Part shown: piece after piece, positions 8,975-18,719 of the stretch | How the letters are laid out: every line of letters starts with the position of its first letter | Position numbering within the stretch: position 1 is the stretch's first letter | Assembly: GCF_030166655.1 (NCBI RefSeq) | Contig: NZ_CP126446.1 | Span: 4,077,607 to 4,141,606, forward strand | Source: Pontibacillus chungwhensis | GTDB lineage: Bacteria > Bacillota > Bacilli > Bacillales > BH030062 | Direction of reading: 5' to 3' | Length of the DNA stretch: 64,000 nt | Notes under the pieces: generated by a model | What the model was told of the DNA's origin: nothing | The model's input: only the letters and a program-made list of their open reading frames with translations | Databases searched by the model: none | Translations under genes and position numbers: made by a program

Positions 8975-9570
8975 TACGAATTGTCATTGCAGAAGACCAG
9001 CGCATGATGCTCGGAGCGCTTGGAGCGTTGTTAGATCTTGAAGATGGTATGGAAGTGGTAGGTCAGGCCAACAATGGAGAAGAGGCCTGCAGACTTGTTC
9101 GGGAGCAGAAGCCGGATGTGTGCATTATGGATATTGAGATGCCCGTTAAAACGGGTTTGGACGCTGCAGAGGAACTGAGAGATGAATCTTGTAAGATTAT
9201 TATTCTCACGACTTTTGCTCGAGCAGGTTATTTTGAAAGAGCACAAAAAGCAAGGGTGAGCGGCTACCTATTAAAAGATAGTCCTAGTGAAGAACTGGCT
9301 ACATCCATTAGAAGGATTATGGACGGCCAAAGAATCTTCGCCCCCGAACTTATTGACCTTGCTTACGGAAATGAAAATCCACTGACCGAACGAGAAAAGC
9401 AAGTGATGCAACTTATGGCCGATGGCAAGAACACTAAAGATATTTCAAGTGAACTGTATATTACACCAGGTACGGTACGTAACTATATTTCTGTCATTTT
9501 AGATAAGTTAGAAGTGAGCAATCGTATTGAAGCGATCTCTCGTTTTAAGGAAAAAGGTTGGTTCAAATAG
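8971..9570 (+). CDS. desR: response regulator, NarL family
   Basis: The protein has 199 residues. The receiver domain has D9, phospho-acceptor D54 (IMDIEMP) and the T/K switch residues LTTFAR and LLKD. A LuxR-type helix-turn-helix lies at about 136-190 (LTEREKQVMQLMADGKNTKDISSELYI is its start, with TPGTVRNYISVI as recognition helix). DesR activates des in B. subtilis when phosphorylated by DesK. The GTG start at 8971 overlaps the desK stop and has AGAGGAGGG upstream. Confidence 0.95.
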   Translation: MIRIVIAEDQRMMLGALGALLDLEDGMEVVGQANNGEEACRLVREQKPDVCIMDIEMPVKTGLDAAEELRDESCKIIILTTFARAGYFERAQKARVSGYLLKDSPSEELATSIRRIMDGQRIFAPELIDLAYGNENPLTEREKQVMQLMADGKNTKDISSELYITPGTVRNYISVILDKLEVSNRIEAISRFKEKGWFK

Positions 9571-9605
9571 AAAAGGCCCCTCCTATGACTAGGAGAGGCC
9601 TTTTC
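9571..9605. terminator. bidirectional intrinsic terminator
   Basis: AAAAGGCC-CTCCTA pairs with TAGGAG-AGGCCTTTT. It lies between desR and the convergent stress-protein gene. Confidence 0.8.
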
Positions 9606-9626
9606 TTAATCCGATTCATTCCACAC

Positions 9627-10061
9627 TTATTTCATGACGAGCACAGGACAAGTTGCGTGCTGAACGATGTTATTACTTACACTTCCAAGAATCATCTTCT
9701 TCACGTTACCAAATCCACGATTCCCTACGATAATTAAGTCCATATTACGCTCTTTCGCATAATCACAAATACGGTTTCCTGCGTTTTTCTCAACTTGTCC
9801 AACAATGACATCCGTGATAACCTCTACACCTTCTTCTTTCATTTCCTCTTTAAGGCGCTTCATATCGGTTCGGTATTGTTCGGCTAATTCGTTCCCGATA
9901 CTTTTAGACATTTGGGCATTGGTGAAAGGTCCTGATGTTCGCACGACTGAAACAACATGTATTTCAGCATCCGGCGCGTCGGCGGCTTGGCTTTTTGCCT
10001 CTTGTAATGCCTGTTTACTCATTTCACTACCATCATATGCTACGAGGATTTTCTTACGCAT
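9627..10061 (-). CDS. universal stress protein, UspA family
   Basis: This is a 144-residue single-domain Usp. It starts MRKKILVAYDGSEMS, the typical beta1 strand and D/S nucleotide contact, and ends with the ATP-binding signature GNRGFGNVKKMILGSVSN (G-x2-G-x9-G-S/T). That places it in the ATP-binding Usp subgroup. The cellular role of such proteins is usually not specific. I chose ATG 10061 over the in-frame TTG at 10067 because the AAAGGAGAGGG site is better spaced from it. Confidence 0.88.
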   Translation of the reverse strand: MRKKILVAYDGSEMSKQALQEAKSQAADAPDAEIHVVSVVRTSGPFTNAQMSKSIGNELAEQYRTDMKRLKEEMKEEGVEVITDVIVGQVEKNAGNRICDYAKERNMDLIIVGNRGFGNVKKMILGSVSNNIVQHATCPVLVMK

Positions 10062-10187
10062 GATCAACCCTCTCCTTTGTCATAGAGTGTGTGTTTATAC
10101 TCTTATTTTAACATATTTTATCAGATTGTTCAGAGTAAATGATTTAGGTATGAGGCAATAAGAAGCCCTCAGAGTATGCTAAAAGAG

Positions 10188-10222
10188 AAAAAACGTTCAG
10201 GGAGATCCCCCTGAACGTTTCT
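10188..10222 (-). terminator. intrinsic terminator of the DEAD-box helicase gene
   Basis: On the minus strand AAACGTTCAGGG pairs with CCCTGAACGTTT and is followed by TTTTTTC. It lies 13 bp beyond the helicase stop codon. Confidence 0.8.
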
Positions 10223-10234
10223 ATTCCACCATAA

Positions 10235-11332
10235 TTAGACGTGTTTAATCTTTAATCGTTTTCCAATGCCTTTTTCAATCGCTGCAAACATTTGTTGATC
10301 TTTCGGTGCTACAAATGTAATGGCAACCCCATCATCACCTGCACGGCCCGTTCTGCCAATTCGGTGGATATAACTGTCTACATCCTGAGGGATATCGTAA
10401 TTGTAGACATGCGTGACCCCCTCTACGTCTAAGCCACGTGATGCTACGTCTGTCGCTACTAACAATTGAACCTTAGCTTCTCGAAACTGCTCCATCACTT
10501 TTTCGCGTTTCTTTTGGGATAGGTCTCCGTGCAGTTCATCCACTTGATAGCCCATTGCTTTTAAATCTTCATAGAGTTTACTTACCCTTCTTTTCGTTCG
10601 ACAGAATACAATGCCAAGGAAGGGCTGTGTTTCTTTAATCACTTTACGCAAGGCTTCTTGCTTCTTACGATCCGTCGTCTCAATCACAAACTGTTCGATT
10701 TCTTCTACCGTCCGTCCTTTTTCTTGAATTCGAACTTGTTTGGGATCTCGCATAAATTTATAGGCTAATTTATTAATATCAGATGGGAGAGTCGCTGAAA
10801 ACAGAGCCATCTGTTTATGGGTTGGTGTTTGGCGAACAATCGTTTCAACATCTTCAAAGAAGCCGAAATGAAGCATTTGATCTGCCTCATCCAACACAAG
10901 GAAGGATACATTCGACAGATCAATGGTCTCTCGGCGCATATGATCCAACAAGCGTCCTGGTGTTCCAATGACCACTTGTGTTTTATCTAGTTTTTTTACT
11001 TGCTGTTGTACATCCTTTCCTCCGTAGACAGCAAGCACATTCACTTCTTCAGAAAGCCTCTCTAACTCGGCTGTAAGCTGAAGCGCCAACTCTCTTGTAG
11101 GCGCCACTATAAGTGCCTGTATGGCAGGATTCTTCACGTCGATTCTTTCAAGGAGTGGTAATAAAAAGCCAAACGTTTTCCCTGACCCGGTTTGAGCTTG
11201 GGCAATGACGTCCTTCCCTTCGAGTAATAAAGGAATGACTTCATCTTGAATGGGTGTTGGAGTAGTAATCCCCATTTCTTTCAATCGGGTTATACTCATT
11301 TCTTGTAAATTTAATTGGTTAAAACTATTCAA
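10235..11332 (-). CDS. DEAD-box ATP-dependent RNA helicase
   Basis: This is a 365-residue minimal helicase with both RecA-like domains and no C-terminal extension. Visible motifs are Q-motif [10 protein letters not shown], motif I AQTGSGKT, Ia [50 protein letters not shown] and [12 protein letters not shown]. Bacterial members unwind structured mRNA or assist ribosome assembly, often in the cold. B. subtilis CshA and DbpA carry long C-terminal tails that are absent here, so I do not assign a symbol. ATG 11332 is used. No partner genes are adjacent. Confidence 0.9.
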   Translation of the reverse strand: MNSFNQLNLQEMSITRLKEMGITTPTPIQDEVIPLLLEGKDVIAQAQTGSGKTFGFLLPLLERIDVKNPAIQALIVAPTRELALQLTAELERLSEEVNVLAVYGGKDVQQQVKKLDKTQVVIGTPGRLLDHMRRETIDLSNVSFLVLDEADQMLHFGFFEDVETIVRQTPTHKQMALFSATLPSDINKLAYKFMRDPKQVRIQEKGRTVEEIEQFVIETTDRKKQEALRKVIKETQPFLGIVFCRTKRRVSKLYEDLKAMGYQVDELHGDLSQKKREKVMEQFREAKVQLLVATDVASRGLDVEGVTHVYNYDIPQDVDSYIHRIGRTGRAGDDGVAITFVAPKDQQMFAAIEKGIGKRLKIKHV

Positions 11333-12442
11333 AGGCGTATCCTCTTTCTTTTTTTATCATATTCATCTATTGTATCACTCAATCAGGATACTGTTATACC
11401 TTTTCTAAACTCTACACCATCATACATACGCACAGGAAAAAGAGCGCGACTCCCACGCCCCCTCCTCCAATACCTCTATAATCCGATGAACAACACTGCG
11501 GCGCCCCAGTGTCTTTTCAGATCCCTTTCAACCTCCCTCCTATATGAATGGACAATCATAAACTTATATCTATTCGATCTACTCCCCCTTTAGTGGCAGA
11601 CGTCTATATACACAGGAACCTACTATCCGCCCTCCCTCTCGTTTTCTATTTCATCTACTTTCCATACTTGGTCCATGACCGCAAAGTCTATCTAGCAATG
11701 AAACACGTTAAGCTTCTTACCACGACTCATCCGACCCCCGACCAAATACACGATCTACTCGTCGTTTTCCTACTCGGATCTCCCCTGGCCTTCACCCCAT
11801 ACTCTTTGGCCTTATAAGAAAACTTCATCAGTCGTTCATCAAGAATTTCTTTCCTTCCTTTATTTTCAAACACTGATTCAATCTTCGAGGCGACCTCCTC
11901 CATCGTTAAAAGAAAACGGGAACCTCCGGAAACCGTTGCAACCTTCATCACAGAAACTAAACTCCACACCCACATCATACTCCAAAACATCGAAACCATT
12001 TTCTTCATCTTGCATCTCCTCCTTTAATTTCATCCTGCGTTTATTTTTCCTATGCCTATTAAATTGGACGAAATCTCTTCTTTTCCTTTTTGAATCGTTC
12101 CTCAAATAACTGCATGGTTTTACAGCGTGACTATAATTGTCGTCGTTTGATTGGGAATCCTAGCTAGAATCGACTTCACAAGTGTATAGTCTCGGTCATC
12201 CGACAGAGTTTTGAGGGACTCACTACATGTGAATTTTCTTAAAAAAGTTAAAGGAACAAAGGAATCTCTGAAAGGAGTGAAGGGTGACTCTTGAAAGGGA
12301 GCTCCTAAGCTAAGGAAAAACGTTACCAAATACCTAAACCTTTTGACTTCTTTTCATTCATTTTCATCAAACGGGTGCTACAAAACCTTTTTAGACCCAT
12401 ATATATTATGAGTTATGTTTATCTAATGAGAGGAGATGGCTC
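11333..12442. other. 1.1 kb stretch without a convincing gene; possible decayed minus-strand gene
   Basis: No frame here gives a recognisable protein. The plus strand is markedly pyrimidine-rich (many C-runs) from 11,400 to 12,010, so the minus strand is purine-rich like coding strands in this window. A strong minus-strand Shine-Dalgarno (AAAGGAGGAG, near 12,017) precedes ATG 12008, but the frame gives only a 93-residue ORF with an odd Met/Trp-rich start and no family match. Frames further down are broken by stops. I see no terminal repeats or transposase remnant. The 12,100-12,440 part holds no ORF I believe and contains the lipase promoter region. Confidence 0.4.
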
Positions 12443-13951
12443 ATGATTAAAATGACACGTGTACTAATCATCTTGATTGCCTTTGTTCTTTTAGCACCCT
12501 CCTTTGTTACAGCAGGTTCTATTAAAGAAGGGGGAGCCTCAGGTACCCCCGGAGAATGGTGGCTCGGTGAGCTTCCCTCCGATCCCCTCCCATCTAAACA
12601 CCCGATTTTATTTGTCCACGGCTTGAATAGTTCATCGACTACATGGACCGACCAAAATGATATGGACGAAATTTCATATCAGAGAGGATACGAGACCGCA
12701 TTTATTGACCTCTATCCCACAAAAGATATGTGGGAGAACGGCGCTTTGCTTTCACAAAAAATTAAAGAGGTGTATAACCATTTTGGCGAAAAGGTGGTTG
12801 TGGTGGCCCATAGCAAAGGGGGCATCGATACGCAGACTGCCCTTGTCCATTATGGCGCCGATCCTTATGTGGAACGAGTCATTACGCTCTCCACCCCTCA
12901 CTATGGCTCTCAATTAGCTGATTTGGCATACAGCAGTTGGGCTGGATGGCTAGCGGGGATTTTAGGGAGTAAAAATGAAGCTACCTCTTCTCTTCAAACA
13001 GGGTATATGGATTATTTCAGATCCGTCACAGATGAACGTTTAAATGTAAGGGACACGCCGATCTATACACTCGGGGGAACCAAATGGGGAAGCTTTGGCA
13101 GTTCCCTTTATTGGGGAGGACTTTATTTAAGGGCTTATGGAAGTAATGACGGCGCCGTAACGGTTCAAAGTTCAAGACTTCCCTACGCAACAGAACTTAA
13201 AGTCGGAGATTGGAATCATACAACCATTAAAGAAGGATCATCTACGTTTTCCGTTTTTGAGAACTACTTGAACAAAAACGCTGGTTACTTAGCCAGCTTT
13301 CAGGCTGCAGCAGGGCTGGAAGGAAATGAATCGAATAATTTCTCTGAAAATGCGGACCGCTACATTCACGGGGGGATCTATTCAGGAATGAAGGAAGAGC
13401 CCATCCTTGTAGAACCAGGGGCAGAGTCTATTACAGTTGATTGGATGAGCGAGCATTTTGAGTCAAATGTTGGTTTGATTTCACCGAGCGGCAAAACGTA
13501 CAACAACCTTCAAGTAAGAAAAGACGATACCGCCTATTTAAAAGGCGCCTATCATCATACCGCTACAATCCAAGATCCTGAAGCAGGAGAATGGATAATC
13601 AGGGCCTTATCCAATCAACAGGAGCATTATTTACTCAACGTAACCTACGATAGCCCACTCAATTCCCTCCTTACTTCTGAAATGAATAACGGAACCGTTC
13701 ATATAAAGTCAAAGAACGAACACGTAAAAGTGAAAACAGATATGACCATCGCCTATTATAAAAAAGGACAGTTGAAGCATCTAAATGTAAAAGCCAATAA
13801 ACAGAATGATTCTTTCCGACTTCCAAACCTCGGTTCAGGCACCTATAATATGACGATTAATGTAAATGGAACAATTGACAAGACCCCTTTTCAAAGAACA
13901 ACGATTACATCCGTGTATGTAGATGAAAAAGGGCAATTATTTGGACATTAA
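12443..13951 (+). CDS. secreted triacylglycerol lipase/esterase-like alpha/beta hydrolase
   Basis: The protein has 502 residues with a Sec signal peptide (MIKMTRVLIILIAFVLLAPS then FVTAG, cleavage near 25). The hydrolase domain has an oxyanion-type HGLNSS at 59-64 and the nucleophile S124 in VAHSKGG, an AxSxG elbow like that of B. subtilis LipA. Probable acid and base are D236 (GSNDGAV) and H259 (DWNHTT). A C-terminal region of about 200 residues, rich in beta-strand patterns, resembles pre-peptidase or P-domain-like modules and may bind substrate or wall. ATG 12443 has GAGAGGAG. It probably acts outside the cell; substrate is unknown. Confidence 0.82.
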   Translation: MIKMTRVLIILIAFVLLAPSFVTAGSIKEGGASGTPGEWWLGELPSDPLPSKHPILFVHGLNSSSTTWTDQNDMDEISYQRGYETAFIDLYPTKDMWENGALLSQKIKEVYNHFGEKVVVVAHSKGGIDTQTALVHYGADPYVERVITLSTPHYGSQLADLAYSSWAGWLAGILGSKNEATSSLQTGYMDYFRSVTDERLNVRDTPIYTLGGTKWGSFGSSLYWGGLYLRAYGSNDGAVTVQSSRLPYATELKVGDWNHTTIKEGSSTFSVFENYLNKNAGYLASFQAAAGLEGNESNNFSENADRYIHGGIYSGMKEEPILVEPGAESITVDWMSEHFESNVGLISPSGKTYNNLQVRKDDTAYLKGAYHHTATIQDPEAGEWIIRALSNQQEHYLLNVTYDSPLNSLLTSEMNNGTVHIKSKNEHVKVKTDMTIAYYKKGQLKHLNVKANKQNDSFRLPNLGSGTYNMTINVNGTIDKTPFQRTTITSVYVDEKGQLFGH

Positions 13952-13970
13952 CCGAGAACTATTTTATGAT

Positions 13971-14008
13971 AAAAAGGCCTGCTTCTTTAACATAAGCAGG
14001 CCTTTTTT
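13971..14008 (+). terminator. intrinsic terminator of the lipase gene
   Basis: AAAAGGCCTGCTT pairs with AAGCAGGCCTTTT and is followed by T-residues. Confidence 0.85.
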
Positions 14009-14207
14009 CTATGAATATCCGCACGCATTTTAGTACAAAATAGAATGCTCAAACGTTTAAGAGAACACGAACACAGGTAATAATATAAGTAATGAGAATG
14101 ATAATCGAATCAGCTCATTCCCTCTAATGTAATCACACCATATCAACCTTATTTTCGATACCCTATCCATCTAAATCACATTTACAGCTTTAATATGCGG
14201 GAACAAC

Positions 14208-14261
14208 TTGACAAATCATCGCAGATATATAATAATAGTTTTTGAATTATAATGATTTTAA
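14208..14261 (+). promoter_or_regulatory. ahpCF promoter with PerR box
   Basis: TTGACA (14208-14213) is followed by AT-rich -10 candidates: AATAAT at 14231-14236 (17-bp spacing) or TATAAT at 14228-14233 (14 bp). TTATAATGATTTTAA (14247-14261) matches the PerR consensus TTATAATNATTATAA with one mismatch and overlaps the predicted transcription start. This is where a repressor that is inactivated by peroxide would sit. PerR regulation of ahpCF is established in B. subtilis; here it is inferred from the box. Confidence 0.75.
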
Positions 14262-14298
14262 ATTAATAACTTTTACACAAAAAAGAGGAGGATTTTTC

Positions 14299-14862
14299 AT
14301 GTCATTAATCGGTACTGAAGTACAACCATTTAACGCGAAAGCATTCAAAAACGGTGAATTCGTTGACGTAACAGAAGAAAACTTTAAAGGTCAGTGGAGC
14401 GTCGTTTGCTTCTATCCTGCAGACTTTTCATTCGTTTGCCCAACTGAACTTGAAGATCTTCAAAACGAATATGCAGCACTTCAAGAACTAGGTGCTGAAG
14501 TTTACTCTGTTTCAACAGATACTCATTTCGTTCACAAAGGTTGGCACGATAGCTCAGAAAAGATTAACAAGATCACTTATACAATGATCGGTGACCCTTC
14601 TCAAACAATTTCTCGTAACTTTGAGGTACTAAACGAAGAAGAAGGTCTTGCAGATCGTGGTACATTCATCATCGATCCAGACGGTGTTATCCAAACAGTA
14701 GAAATTAACGCTGGCGGAATTGGCCGTGACGCAAGCAACCTTGTTGGTAAAATCAAAGCAGCTCAATACGTTCGTCAGAATCCAGGTGAAGTTTGCCCAG
14801 CTAAATGGGAAGAAGGTTCTGAAACACTTACACCAAGCCTAGATCTAGTAGGTAAAATCTAA
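14299..14862 (+). CDS. ahpC: alkyl hydroperoxide reductase subunit C (peroxiredoxin)
   Basis: This is a 187-residue typical 2-Cys peroxiredoxin. The peroxidatic cysteine is C47 in DFSFVCPTE and the resolving cysteine is C166 in GEVCPAKW. It reduces H2O2 and organic peroxides and is re-reduced by AhpF. A longer ORF upstream is possible in frame, but ATG 14299 has the AGAGGAGG site and matches the family N-terminus ([11 protein letters not shown]). It is the first gene of the ahpCF operon, downstream of a PerR box; ahpF starts 15 nt after its stop. Confidence 0.97.
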   Translation: MSLIGTEVQPFNAKAFKNGEFVDVTEENFKGQWSVVCFYPADFSFVCPTELEDLQNEYAALQELGAEVYSVSTDTHFVHKGWHDSSEKINKITYTMIGDPSQTISRNFEVLNEEEGLADRGTFIIDPDGVIQTVEINAGGIGRDASNLVGKIKAAQYVRQNPGEVCPAKWEEGSETLTPSLDLVGKI

Positions 14863-14877
14863 AGGAGTGCACTCATA

Positions 14878-16407
14878 ATGCTTGAAGCAGATATTAAAGC
14901 TCAATTAAACCAATATCTAGAACTATTGGAAAGCGATATCGTGCTTAAAGTTAGTGCAGGTTCTGATAAAGTATCAAAAGACATGCTAGCTCTTGTAGAA
15001 GAGCTAGCTTCTATGTCTTCTAAGATTACATTCGAGGAAGCACAATTATCCAGAACGCCTAGCTTTAGTGTGAATCGCGTCGGAGAAGATACTGGAGTTA
15101 CGTTCGCAGGTATTCCTCTTGGACATGAATTTACGTCTTTAGTTCTTGCTCTTCTACAAGTTAGTGGCAGAGCCCCTAAAGTTGACCAAAGTGTCATCGA
15201 TCAGGTTAAGAACATTAAAGGTGAGTACAACTTTGAAACGTATGTTAGCTTAAGCTGTCATAACTGCCCTGATGTGGTCCAGGCCTTAAACATGATGAGT
15301 GTTTTAAATCCTGGTATTACTCATACGATGATTGACGGCGCAGCTTTCAAAGAAGAAGCTGAAAGTAAAAACGTGATGGCTGTTCCTTCTCTGCATCTTA
15401 ATGGAGAATTCTTGAGCGGTGGTCGCATGACGTTAGAAGAGATCTTAGATAAGATTGTTGAAGGTCCTAGCGCTGAAGAATTTACAGATAAAGACCCATA
15501 TGATGTTTTAGTTGTCGGTGGTGGCCCAGCTGGTGCAAGTGCGGCCATTTATGCTGCTCGTAAAGGAATTCGTACAGGCGTCGTAGCTGAGCGTTTCGGC
15601 GGTCAGGTTCTAGACACCATGAGTATTGAAAACTTTATTAGCGTATCAAGCACAGAAGGACCGAAGCTTGCTGCAAGCCTTGAAGAACACGTGAAGGATT
15701 ACGACATTGATGTCATGAACCTTCAGCGTGCAAGCAGCTTAGAGAAGAACGATGGTATGTTCGAGCTCGGGCTTGATAATGGTGGCGTCCTAAAAAGTAA
15801 AAGTGTCATCATCTCGACCGGTGCACGCTGGCGTCAAGTTGGCGTACCAGGTGAAGAAGAGTTCAAAAATAAAGGTGTGGCATACTGCCCTCACTGTGAT
15901 GGTCCTTTATTTGAAGGAAAAGACGTAGCTGTGATCGGCGGAGGTAACTCCGGAATTGAAGCAGCTATTGACCTTGCAGGCATTGTGAAGCACGTTACAG
16001 TACTTGAGTTTGCTTCAGAACTTAAAGCCGACCAAGTCTTACAAGAACGTGCAAACAGCCTTCCTAACATAACGATTCATACCAACGCCCAAACAACTGA
16101 GATCACTGGAGACGCTAACGTAAACGGTATTACGTATGTGGATCGCGAGACAGGTCAGGAGAATCACGTTAAGCTAGAAGGCGTGTTCGTCCAAATTGGA
16201 CTTGTTCCAAACACAGAATGGTTAGACGAATCCATTGAGCGTAACCAAATTGGCGAAATTGTCGTTGATAAGCGCAATGCCACAAGCATCCCTGGTCTAT
16301 TTGCTGCTGGTGATGTGACAGATGTTCCGTATAATCAAATCATTATCTCTATGGGAACAGGCGCAAATGCTGCCTTAGGCGCATTTGATTACCTGATTCG
16401 CAACTAA
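14878..16407 (+). CDS. ahpF: alkyl hydroperoxide reductase subunit F
   Basis: This 509-residue flavoprotein transfers electrons from NADH to AhpC. The N-terminal tandem thioredoxin-fold domain carries a CHNC redox pair near residue 129. The thioredoxin-reductase-like part has the FAD motif [17 protein letters not shown] near 214, the catalytic CPHC near 339, the NADH motif [12 protein letters not shown] near 355, and the C-terminal FAD contact [10 protein letters not shown]. Length and domain order are those of complete AhpF. ATG 14878 follows AAAGGAG. Confidence 0.97.
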   Translation: MLEADIKAQLNQYLELLESDIVLKVSAGSDKVSKDMLALVEELASMSSKITFEEAQLSRTPSFSVNRVGEDTGVTFAGIPLGHEFTSLVLALLQVSGRAPKVDQSVIDQVKNIKGEYNFETYVSLSCHNCPDVVQALNMMSVLNPGITHTMIDGAAFKEEAESKNVMAVPSLHLNGEFLSGGRMTLEEILDKIVEGPSAEEFTDKDPYDVLVVGGGPAGASAAIYAARKGIRTGVVAERFGGQVLDTMSIENFISVSSTEGPKLAASLEEHVKDYDIDVMNLQRASSLEKNDGMFELGLDNGGVLKSKSVIISTGARWRQVGVPGEEEFKNKGVAYCPHCDGPLFEGKDVAVIGGGNSGIEAAIDLAGIVKHVTVLEFASELKADQVLQERANSLPNITIHTNAQTTEITGDANVNGITYVDRETGQENHVKLEGVFVQIGLVPNTEWLDESIERNQIGEIVVDKRNATSIPGLFAAGDVTDVPYNQIIISMGTGANAALGAFDYLIRN

Positions 16408-16421
16408 TCATAGAACTTTTG

Positions 16422-16456
16422 AAAGACGCTCGTCCTTTGGACGGGCGTCTTTTTGT
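16422..16456 (+). terminator. intrinsic terminator of ahpCF
   Basis: AAAGACGC-CGTCC pairs with GGACG-GCGTCTTT, followed by T-residues. Confidence 0.85.
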
Positions 16457-16656
16457 ATGTCTTTTTTTATATCTCTTTCCATGGGAGTACTGGAGAAACG
16501 ATATCCCCAACGCTCCTCTCTTGAAATAGATGGACTCCCCCTTTTAAGAAGTCGGACGTGCGACTTCTCTTACAATTATTTACACACCACAAAAATACAT
16601 ATACGGTATAAATGACAAATGTTTACTTATTCAAACTAAAGTTTGGAGTGATCCCT

Positions 16657-17760
16657 ATGTCCACCGCGAAGCTGACAGAACGAGAACGCCAAGTTTATGA
16701 GTTAATTCAAAAGAACCCTTATGTGTCTCAACAAGACTTATCAGAAACCCTTCATTTATCACGTTCCACTGTAGCCAACCTGGTTTCAAGTCTTGTTCAG
16801 AAAGATGTTTTATTAGGGCGTGCCTATGTATTGAATGATTCCCAACAGGTCGTATGTGTAGGGGGGGCCAACGTTGACCGAAAGTTTCGTAGTTTAGAGC
16901 CTTTTCAGCTTCATACGTCTAATCCGGTGCAATCAAGTTACAGTGTGGGCGGAGTGGCTCGGAATATAGCAGAAAACCTGGGTAGACTTGGCTATAATCC
17001 AAGTTTAATTACAGCTGCAGGTAAAGATGCGGACTGGGAAATCATTGAACGTGCCTCGTCGCTCATCCAGTTAGACACCGTTCTTCATATTCCGTCTGCC
17101 TCTACCGGGACCTATACGGCTGTCTTAAACGCTGAAGGAGACATGACTGTAGCTTTCGCTGATATGGAAGTCTATGACTATATCCTCCCTCCTTTACTAA
17201 GCACACACGATAAGAAACTGAAACAAGCTTCCTGCATCATCGCAGATTTAAATTGTCCCAAAGAAGGTCTCTATTATCTCTTGCAGAAGGCACAAAGCTT
17301 TCACGTACCGCTTGCTTTTGTTACCGTATCGATCCCTAAAATGAAGCGTCTGCCTAAAGATTTGAGCGGCCTTACATGGTTAATGACAAACGTGGAAGAG
17401 AGCGCGTCTTATCTTGGGATGACAATTGAAACGAATAAGCAATGGGAGGACGCCGTTACCTATTGGCTGGAGCGTGGCGTATCCTATGTAACCGTTACCT
17501 GGGGTGAACACGGAGTAATGGTGGGTTCAGCCGAGGGCATCGAGCTATATGAAACAGCTACTATACCAGAAGTACAAGACGTAACAGGAGCCGGAGATGC
17601 GTTCGCAGCTGCTGTAATCTATTCATGGTTAGAAGGAAAGACGCTAAGAGGAGCGATTCAAACAGGCCTTCAAAGTGCGACTTTATGTATCCAATCTCAT
17701 TACACCGTTCGTCCAGATTTAACTCCCCAACTATTAAACGCTCAGGAGGAAAAAATATGA
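16657..17760 (+). CDS. psuK: PfkB-family pseudouridine kinase with N-terminal HTH
   Basis: The protein has 367 residues. An N-terminal winged helix (about 5-55, [19 protein letters not shown]) precedes a ribokinase-like domain. The kinase part starts at [13 protein letters not shown] and contains a GG-switch segment [17 protein letters not shown] and the catalytic anion-hole motif [12 protein letters not shown]. The next gene, psuG, overlaps by 4 nt, which strongly supports pseudouridine kinase over other sugar kinases. The HTH may give autoregulation, as in YeiI-type kinases; this is inferred. I chose ATG 16657 (GGAGTG upstream) over an earlier in-frame start at 16612. Confidence 0.85.
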   Translation: MSTAKLTERERQVYELIQKNPYVSQQDLSETLHLSRSTVANLVSSLVQKDVLLGRAYVLNDSQQVVCVGGANVDRKFRSLEPFQLHTSNPVQSSYSVGGVARNIAENLGRLGYNPSLITAAGKDADWEIIERASSLIQLDTVLHIPSASTGTYTAVLNAEGDMTVAFADMEVYDYILPPLLSTHDKKLKQASCIIADLNCPKEGLYYLLQKAQSFHVPLAFVTVSIPKMKRLPKDLSGLTWLMTNVEESASYLGMTIETNKQWEDAVTYWLERGVSYVTVTWGEHGVMVGSAEGIELYETATIPEVQDVTGAGDAFAAAVIYSWLEGKTLRGAIQTGLQSATLCIQSHYTVRPDLTPQLLNAQEEKI

Positions 17761-18680
17761 ACGTACACTTAACAAGATCTCCAGAAGTTGAAGAAGCAGC
17801 AAAACACGGTAAACCGATTGTAGCTCTTGAATCAACAATAATCTCTCACGGAATGCCGTACCCACAAAATGTAGCCACAGCAAGAGAGGTAGAACAAATT
17901 ATTCGCGAGAACGGAGCTGTGCCGGCAACGATCGCTATTCTAGACGGAAAGATTAAAATCGGTTTAACAGACGAAGAACTTGAAGAACTAGGCTCAAGAA
18001 ACGATATAGCCAAAGCCTCCCGTAAAGATATTCCTTATCTAGTAGCTACTAAAAAACCAGGTGCCACAACCGTTGCAGCTACGATGATTTGTGCAGAACT
18101 AGCCGGTATCCAGATCTTTGTCACAGGAGGAATCGGCGGCGTCCATCGCGAGGGTGAAACCACTATGGATATATCTGCGGACTTAGAGGAGTTAGCTCAT
18201 ACCAATGTAGGCGTTGTCTGTGCCGGCGCTAAGTCAATTTTAGATTTAGGTCTTACTCTTGAGTACTTAGAAACAAAAGGCGTGCCTGTCATGGGCTATC
18301 AGACGCAGACGCTTCCTGCCTTTTTCACTCGCACCTCCCCATTTGCTGTTCATTATCAAGTGAACGCGCCTAGTGAGATTGCCTCTATTCTTAAAGCTAA
18401 ATGGGAGTTAGAGATCAATGGAGGGGCTGTCATTGCTAATCCAATTCCTGAAGAATATGCAATGGATGAGCAGTTCATTAACGGGGTCATTGATTCAGCG
18501 ATTGCAAAGGCAAAGTCACTAAATATAGAAGGAAAAGACGTCACACCATTTCTATTAGATCAAGTGAACCAAGCAACAGAAGGTAAGAGTTTAGCGGCTA
18601 ATATCCAACTTGTAAAATCGAATGCAAGGCTCGGGGCCCAAATTGCCGTACACTACGCAAAACAAACGTTACTTATATAA
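17757..18680 (+). CDS. psuG: pseudouridine-5'-phosphate glycosidase
   Basis: This 307-residue protein of the PsuG family cleaves the C-glycosidic bond of pseudouridine 5'-phosphate to uracil and ribose 5-phosphate. Conserved segments are [45 protein letters not shown] and [13 protein letters not shown] 17757 overlaps the psuK stop (ATGA) and has CAGGAGGA upstream. Together psuKG recycle pseudouridine released from tRNA and rRNA turnover. Confidence 0.96.
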   Translation: MNVHLTRSPEVEEAAKHGKPIVALESTIISHGMPYPQNVATAREVEQIIRENGAVPATIAILDGKIKIGLTDEELEELGSRNDIAKASRKDIPYLVATKKPGATTVAATMICAELAGIQIFVTGGIGGVHREGETTMDISADLEELAHTNVGVVCAGAKSILDLGLTLEYLETKGVPVMGYQTQTLPAFFTRTSPFAVHYQVNAPSEIASILKAKWELEINGGAVIANPIPEEYAMDEQFINGVIDSAIAKAKSLNIEGKDVTPFLLDQVNQATEGKSLAANIQLVKSNARLGAQIAVHYAKQTLLI

Positions 18681-18713
18681 AAAAGGACTTTTCATTAGAA
18701 AAGTCCTTTTTAC
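18681..18713. terminator. bidirectional intrinsic terminator
   Basis: AAAAAGGACTTTTC pairs with GAAAAGTCCTTTTT. It is shared by convergent psuG and mqo. Confidence 0.85.
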
Positions 18714-18719
18714 TACGTC

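Noticed and set aside
11548..11817. 89-codon plus-strand ORF in the 11.5 kb region
   Set aside because: Composition (long Pro/Leu/Tyr-rich stretch from a pyrimidine-rich strand) fits the antisense of a purine-rich strand rather than a real protein.
12120..12329. 69-codon minus-strand ORF upstream of the lipase
   Set aside because: It starts with TTG, has no ribosome binding site and no recognisable motif; it probably arises by chance.
14093..14107. Fur-box-like TGAGAATGATAATCG upstream of ahpCF
   Set aside because: It matches 11 of 14 fixed positions of the 7-1-7 motif and lies about 115 bp upstream of the -35. AT-rich DNA gives such matches by chance, and the PerR box explains regulation better.
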